The notes under the pieces were generated by a model. That model was given only the letters and a program-made list of their open reading frames with translations. It made no database searches and was not told the origin of the DNA. Both the position numbers and the translations under genes were made by a program. This document shows, piece by piece, positions 59,808 to 64,000 of a stretch of DNA of 64,000 bases (positions within the stretch are counted from its first letter, which is position 1; the number at the start of each line of letters is the position of its first letter). Source of the DNA: CAVQGZ01 sp963712175 (lineage in GTDB: Bacteria > Actinomycetota > Actinomycetes > Jiangellales > Jiangellaceae); the NCBI GenBank assembly GCA_963712175.1, contig CAVQGZ010000003.1, positions 1 to 64,000 of the forward strand, written 5' to 3'.

Positions 59808-60575
59808 ATGTCGCTGTACGCCGAGGAACGCCAGCAGAGAATCCTGACGCAGGCTCGCGCGGAGGGGCGGGTGGAGGTGGCGGCGCTGGCTGAGGCGTTG
59901 GAGGTGACCCAGGAGACGGTGCGCCGTGACCTAGATCGGCTGGAGCGTCAGGGTTTGGTGCGCCGTGTGCATGGTGGGGCGATGCCGACGGGGCGCCTGG
60001 ACTTCGAGCCGGGGCTGAGCCAGAGGGACGCGACGGCGTCGTCGGAGAAGGCGCGGATGGCTCGGGTGGCGGTGGGGCTGCTGCCACGGGAGGGCACGGT
60101 GCTGCTGGATGCTGGGACGAGCACGGCGCGGGTTGCGGCGGCGCTGCCGGAGGACAGCCGCCTCACGGTGGTGACCAATTCGCTGCCCATTGCCACGCAG
60201 CTGGCGACCCGGCCTGCTGTGACGGTTCATCTGATCGGGGGGCGTGTACGGGGCCAGACCCTGGCGACCGTCGATGCGTGGGCGCTGGAGACCTTGGGGC
60301 GGGTCACAGTCGATATGGCGGTGGTGGGCACTAACGGCATCTCAGCCGGTCGCGGGTTGACCACGCCGGATGTGTCTGAGGCGGGGGTGAAGTCGGCGAT
60401 GGTGGCTGCGGGGCGACAGGTGGTGGTCTTGGCGGACTCCTCGAAGTACGGCAGCGACCAGTTCGCCCAGTTCGCGACGTTGAGCGAGATCGACGTGGTG
60501 GTCAGTGACTCCGAGCTCGATGACCAGGCGCGCGCGGAGATCGCGCGGCAGGGCCCGGAAGTCGTGCTTGCCTGA
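59808..60575 (+). CDS. DeoR/GlpR-family sugar-phosphate regulator
   Basis: 255 aa. The N-terminal DeoR helix-turn-helix (EERQQRILTQARAEGRVEVAALAEALEVTQETVRRDLDRLERQGLVRRVHGG) and the C-terminal ribose-phosphate-isomerase-like domain (LLDAGTSTARVA, VVTNSLPIA, LADSSKYG) are clear. It binds a phosphorylated sugar, probably one made by the PTS below. GGGAGGAG precedes ATG 59808. Confidence 0.93.
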   Translation: MSLYAEERQQRILTQARAEGRVEVAALAEALEVTQETVRRDLDRLERQGLVRRVHGGAMPTGRLDFEPGLSQRDATASSEKARMARVAVGLLPREGTVLLDAGTSTARVAAALPEDSRLTVVTNSLPIATQLATRPAVTVHLIGGRVRGQTLATVDAWALETLGRVTVDMAVVGTNGISAGRGLTTPDVSEAGVKSAMVAAGRQVVVLADSSKYGSDQFAQFATLSEIDVVVSDSELDDQARAEIARQGPEVVLA

Positions 60576-60641
60576 CCGCACGAACCGAGCGCTACACACA
60601 GCCCTCCCCACATATTCACAGAGAAAACTTCGTCGCGTTGC

Positions 60642-60670
60642 TTGACTTGGCTCTGATACCCAAGTAGAAA
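60642..60670 (+). promoter_or_regulatory. promoter of the PTS locus
   Basis: TTGACT (60642-60647), 17 bp, TAGAAA (60665-60670), in the 166-bp gap between DeoR and the kinase. It leaves a leader of about 65 bases before GTG 60742. Confidence 0.55.
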
Positions 60671-60741
60671 TGGTCATAGACAGGGAAGCGCAGATCTGTC
60701 TCCTGTGCTTCGTTCCTTCTCTAGGACCGGTAGGTGTTGCC

Positions 60742-61689
60742 GTGATCGTGACCCTTACTCCGAACCCAAGCCTGGACCGCACCATCGAGATCGCCGGGCT
60801 GAGGCGCGGCGAGGTGCTGCGCGCGTCGGCGACCCGGGTCGACCCGGGCGGCAAGGGCGTCAACGTCTCCCGGGTGCTGGCCGCGCACGGGGTGTCCACG
60901 GTGGCGATCGTTCCGGCCGGCGGGCCCGAAGGGGCGCAGCTGGCCGACCTGCTCGCCCCGGCCGGCATCCCTGTCGTCACGGTGCCCTTGCGCCGGGCCA
61001 CCCGCAGCAACATCGCGCTGGTGGAGCCGGACGGCACGACGACGAAGGTCAACGAGCCCGGCCCGACGCTGTCGGGCGACGAGGTCGCCACGATGAGTGA
61101 GCGAGTAGCGGCCGTGGCTGGCTCCGCGGACTGGGTGGTGCTGTCTGGCAGCCTCCCGTCCGGGGTTAGCGATGAGTTCTACGCCGACCTGGTGCCGCGA
61201 GCCCAGGCCCTGGGGTGCCGCGTGGCCGTCGACACCAGCGGTGGCCCACTCGCCGCCGCCGTCGCAGCGCAGCCGGACCTGATCAAACCCAACACCGCTG
61301 AGCTAGCCGAGCTCACCGGAGCACCGATGCTGACCTGGGGCGACGTGGCCAAGCACGCACAGGCCCTGCACGACGGCGGCATTGCCACCGTGCTGGTCAG
61401 CCTGGGACAGGACGGCGCGCTGCTCGTCGACGACGACGGCGTCCGTTGGGCCTCGGCACCACCAGTCGAGGTGCGCAGCACCGTCGGCGCCGGCGACAGC
61501 ACGCTGGCCGGTTTCCTCGTCGCGGGCGCCACCGGCGACGAGGCGCTGCGATCCGCGGTCGCGTTCGGCTCGGCCGCAGTCGCGCTTCCCGGCAGCGCCA
61601 TGCCCGGGCCGGGCGATGTTCACCCCGAAACGGTGACAGTCCAGGACACCCCCGACCCGTCACTTCCCCTGCTCGAGGGGGTCGAATGA
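60742..61689 (+). CDS. fruK: 1-phosphofructokinase (PfkB family)
   Basis: 315 aa PfkB kinase. TLTPNPSLDRTIEI and GGKGVNVSRVLAAHG at the start, then STVGAGDSTLAGF with the catalytic Asp252. The family converts fructose 1-phosphate to fructose 1,6-bisphosphate; related enzymes use tagatose 6-phosphate. In a PTS operon between DeoR and the IICB protein. The start is GTG 60742 (MIVTLTPN). Confidence 0.9.
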   Translation: MIVTLTPNPSLDRTIEIAGLRRGEVLRASATRVDPGGKGVNVSRVLAAHGVSTVAIVPAGGPEGAQLADLLAPAGIPVVTVPLRRATRSNIALVEPDGTTTKVNEPGPTLSGDEVATMSERVAAVAGSADWVVLSGSLPSGVSDEFYADLVPRAQALGCRVAVDTSGGPLAAAVAAQPDLIKPNTAELAELTGAPMLTWGDVAKHAQALHDGGIATVLVSLGQDGALLVDDDGVRWASAPPVEVRSTVGAGDSTLAGFLVAGATGDEALRSAVAFGSAAVALPGSAMPGPGDVHPETVTVQDTPDPSLPLLEGVE

Positions 61690-61784
61690 CCCAAGCCACG
61701 CGCTGCACACCCGACGCTCCTTCAGGACGGCCGCCGGGCCGTTCTCACCACTGACTCAGACTCCGCACCCGAAAGGAAACGACC

Positions 61785-63335
61785 ATGGCTACACAGACCC
61801 AGACTGCGGCCAAGGCGCCCAGCAAGGCGCGCATCCGCACGCAGAAGTTCGGCACGTTCCTGTCCGGCATGATCATGCCGAACATCGCAGCGTTCATCGC
61901 GTGGGGGTTCATCACCGCGTTCTTCATCGAGACAGGGTGGACCCCGGTTGCCGAGCTCGGCGGGTTCGGTGAGAACGCCGACGGCGTCGCCAACACAGGC
62001 CTGGTCGGCCCCATGATCATCTACATGCTTCCCCTGCTCATCGCCAACCAGGGCGGACGCATGGTCTACGGCGCCCGCGGTGGCGTCATGGGCGTCATCG
62101 CCACGATGGGTGTCATCGTCGGCACCGACGTGCCGATGTTCCTCGGCGCGATGGTCATGGGGCCGCTGGCGGCATGGGTGATGATGCGGCTGGACCGGCT
62201 GTGGGACGGCAAGATCAAGCCCGGGTTCGAGATGCTCGTGAACAACTTCTCGGCCGGGTTCGTCGCGTCCGTCCTGGCCATCGTGGGGTTCTACGTGTTC
62301 GGCCCGATCGTGGAGCTCTTGTCCACCTGGGCCGGCAACGGCGTGGACTGGGTGGTGGCCAACAACCTGCTGCCGTTCTCCAGCATCGTCATCGAGCCGG
62401 CGAAGGTGCTGTTCCTGAACAACGCCATCAACCACGGCGTCCTGACGCCGCTGGGAATCAACGAGGCCGCCGAGACGGGCCAGTCGATCCTGTTCCTGCT
62501 CGAGGCCAACCCCGGCCCCGGCCTGGGCATCCTGCTGGCCTACTCGATCTTCGGCACCGGCCTGGCCAAGAGCACCGCTCCGGCGGCGGCGATCATCCAG
62601 TTCTTCGGCGGCATCCACGAGATCTACTTCCCCTACGTGCTCATGAAGCCGATCCTGCTGCTCGCGACGATCTCCGGCGGCATGGTGGGAATCTTCACCC
62701 TGACCCTGTTCGACGCCGGCCTGCGCGCCCCCGCCGCACCCGGGTCGATCATCGCGGTGCTCATCCAGACCCCGGTGGGCAGCTACGCGGGCGTCATCCT
62801 CTCCGTCGCTCTTGCCGCGCTCACCTCGTTCGCCATCGCATCCGTCATCCTGAAGGCCAGCCGCAAGCCGGTCGGGGATGCCGGCGAGCTCGCCGAGGCC
62901 ACCTCGTCGATGGAGTCGATGAAGGGCAAGCAGAGCTCAGTGGCAGGCATGCTGTCGGGAGTCGACGAAGACCTCGCGGCGCAGGCGCAGGCTCGGGAGG
63001 AGGCCCACGAGGCCCGCGCGCGGCGCTCCCCGATCCACCGCATCGTGTTCGCCTGCGACGCCGGCATGGGCTCCAGCGCCATGGGCGCCTCGGTTCTTCG
63101 CAACAAGATCAAGAAAGCCGGGTTCGACGACGTCACCGTGGTCAACCAGGCAATCGCCAACCTCGTCGACGACGTCGACGTGGTCATCACCCACCAAGAC
63201 CTGACAGCGCGCGCCGAGACCATGGCGCCAAGTGCCCAGCATGTGTCCGTCGACAACTTCATGAACAGCCCGAAGTACGACGAACTCGTCGCCGAGATCG
63301 AGCGCACCAACTCAGCCAGCGCAGCAGGCCAGTGA
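61785..63335 (+). CDS. mtlA: PTS mannitol-type IICB
   Basis: 516 aa. Residues 20-370 are the IIC membrane part with GGRMVYGARGGVMGVIATMG and the mannitol-class motif GGIHEIYFPYVLM. Residues 420-505 are the IIB domain with VFACDAGMGSSAMGAS (phosphocysteine Cys424). It takes up and phosphorylates mannitol or a related hexitol. The IIA domain is on a separate gene. The start is ATG 61785 behind GAAAGGAAACG. Confidence 0.92.
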   Translation: MATQTQTAAKAPSKARIRTQKFGTFLSGMIMPNIAAFIAWGFITAFFIETGWTPVAELGGFGENADGVANTGLVGPMIIYMLPLLIANQGGRMVYGARGGVMGVIATMGVIVGTDVPMFLGAMVMGPLAAWVMMRLDRLWDGKIKPGFEMLVNNFSAGFVASVLAIVGFYVFGPIVELLSTWAGNGVDWVVANNLLPFSSIVIEPAKVLFLNNAINHGVLTPLGINEAAETGQSILFLLEANPGPGLGILLAYSIFGTGLAKSTAPAAAIIQFFGGIHEIYFPYVLMKPILLLATISGGMVGIFTLTLFDAGLRAPAAPGSIIAVLIQTPVGSYAGVILSVALAALTSFAIASVILKASRKPVGDAGELAEATSSMESMKGKQSSVAGMLSGVDEDLAAQAQAREEAHEARARRSPIHRIVFACDAGMGSSAMGASVLRNKIKKAGFDDVTVVNQAIANLVDDVDVVITHQDLTARAETMAPSAQHVSVDNFMNSPKYDELVAEIERTNSASAAGQ

Positions 63336-63342
63336 TGAGTCA

Positions 63343-63374
63343 GGGTGTCGGCGCCCGCCAGGGCGCCGACACCC
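63343..63374 (+). promoter_or_regulatory. intercistronic hairpin between IICB and IIA genes
   Basis: Perfect 14-bp stem (GGGTGTCGGCGCCC and its complement) with a 4-base loop, 8 bp past the IICB stop. No T-run. It may lower or stabilise part of the transcript so that IICB and IIA are made in different amounts. Confidence 0.7.
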
Positions 63375-63379
63375 CGCCC

Positions 63380-63406
63380 ACCGCCCACACCGCCCACACC
63401 GCCCAC
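63380..63406. repeat. ACCGCCCAC tandem repeat
   Basis: Three exact 9-bp copies and a near copy just before, between the hairpin and the IIA ribosome site. Confidence 0.75.
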
Positions 63407-63429
63407 GACGATCAAGGAGCCTGTGACCG

Positions 63430-63867
63430 ATGAGTGACGTCCTGACCCCCCAGCAGGTCAAGGTGCCTGGTACTGCCACCACCAAGGCCGATGCCATCCG
63501 CGAAGCCGGCGCCCTCCTCGTGGTCGCGGGTGCGGTGACCGAGGACTACATCGACGCGATGTTCCAGCGCGAGGAGTCGGTGTCGACCTACATGGGCAAC
63601 TACCTGGCCATCCCGCACGGCACCCTCGACACGCGCGACACCATCCTGCGCTCGGGGATCTCGGTCGTGCGCTACGACACCCCGATCGACTGGGATGGCA
63701 ACGAGGTGCGGTTCGTCCTGGGCATCGCCGGGGCGAACAACACCCACCTCGACATCCTCAGCAAGGTCGCGATCGTGTTCAGCGACCTCGACCAGGTTGA
63801 GCAGCTGCGCGCCGCACCCAGCGGGCAGGCCGTGTTCGACATCCTCAGCGCCGTCAACACCGACTAG
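63430..63867 (+). CDS. mtlF: PTS mannitol-type IIA
   Basis: 145 aa. The active-site region is YLAIPHGTLDT with phosphohistidine His63, as in mannitol/fructose-class IIA. It passes phosphate from HPr to the IICB. ATG 63430 has AAGGAG upstream. Confidence 0.9.
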   Translation: MSDVLTPQQVKVPGTATTKADAIREAGALLVVAGAVTEDYIDAMFQREESVSTYMGNYLAIPHGTLDTRDTILRSGISVVRYDTPIDWDGNEVRFVLGIAGANNTHLDILSKVAIVFSDLDQVEQLRAAPSGQAVFDILSAVNTD

Positions 63868-63894
63868 CCAAGATTCCGACAAGGAGCACCAACC

Positions 63895-64000
63895 ATGCAG
63901 GTCCTACGCTTCTACGCTCCCCACGACGTGCGCCTGGAAGACGTCGACGAGCCCAGCTGCGGTCCCGACGAGGTCAAGCTGCGCGTGCGCAACTGCTCGA
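63895..64000 (+). CDS. MDR (zinc-type) polyol dehydrogenase, 3' end outside the window
   Basis: Starts at ATG 63895 behind AAGGAG: MQVLRFYAPHDVRLEDVDEPSCGPDEVKLRV, the N-terminus of zinc alcohol/sorbitol dehydrogenases. Only 35 residues are present. It probably oxidises the polyol phosphate made by the PTS. Confidence 0.75.
   Translation, partial: MQVLRFYAPHDVRLEDVDEPSCGPDEVKLRVRNCS

Noticed and set aside
63380..63406. CRISPR-like array in the short tandem repeats
   Set aside because: The units are directly joined 9-mers with no spacers.
1..64000. tRNA, rRNA, integrase, transposase or phage genes
   Set aside because: None was found on reading; no CCA-ended cloverleaf or recombinase motif was seen. 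A tRNAscan-SE run would settle the tRNAs.

Overview
The window is high-GC DNA (roughly 70% by eye) with frequent GTG starts, short or absent leaders, TetR/MMPL, DUF4242, WS/DGAT, SigE-type ECF sigma and ACR3 genes. This points to a free-living actinobacterium. The mannitol-type PTS and DeoR locus would fit Micrococcales, but the sequence alone does not fix the family. No rRNA, tRNA, CRISPR array, integrase or transposase was seen; the window is chromosomal accessory and housekeeping DNA.

Layout. 0-5.3 kb: 3' part of a P2A cation ATPase, then a leftward sulfur operon (rhodanese, MBL-rhodanese-rhodanese, TauE exporter) under a CsoR/CstR-like palindrome. 5.4-17.6 kb: PAC2 protein, lipoprotein, cyclic-nucleotide-binding protein, a TetR-MMPL operon, M28 peptidase, remains of an Old Yellow Enzyme gene, a DsbA-like protein, small membrane proteins, a hydrolase, a universal stress protein, a transglycosylase, a CDF metal transporter and a DUF4242 protein. 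17.6-24.7 kb: a large LuxR/AAA regulator, a FAD oxidoreductase, SRPBCC, SDR and DUF6544 proteins. 24.7-33.9 kb: lipid genes (WS/DGAT with a lysine-alanine tail, MDR, App1 phosphatase, acyltransferase fold, YheT esterase, patatin), then a hydrolase and a methyltransferase. 33.9-45.4 kb: MFS, CPBP protease, a divergent MDR/TetR pair with twin operators, a hydrolase-SRPBCC fusion, an ArsR-permease-thioredoxin operon, PAP2, TfoX, and a hydrolase-TetR pair.

45.5-57.5 kb holds many damaged genes: a gutted LLM flavin oxidoreductase, a 5'-truncated DoxX, and one-base frameshifts in a membrane protein (two), a ClC channel, a LURP-one protein and a Phd antitoxin. Another one-base frameshift lies in the MDR gene at 26.3 kb. 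Intact genes between them include a DrrAB-like ABC exporter with TetR, DUF2252, ACR3 and a RelE toxin. Either this region is decaying or the assembly carries indel errors. 57.9-64 kb: an ECF sigma factor with an unusual membrane partner, then a sugar-alcohol PTS locus (DeoR, 1-phosphofructokinase, IICB, IIA, and an MDR dehydrogenase that runs off the end).

How the genes work together: several cassettes carry their own regulator and an operator visible in the promoter (TetR-MMPL, MDR/TetR, hydrolase-TetR, ABC-TetR, ArsR-permease). The lipid cluster holds enzymes that could make diacylglycerol from phosphatidate, acylate it to storage lipid, and hydrolyse it again. The best leads for new biology are the sigma factor with an NTF2-plus-beta-sandwich membrane partner, the WS/DGAT with a histone-H1-like tail, and the esterase-SRPBCC fusion.
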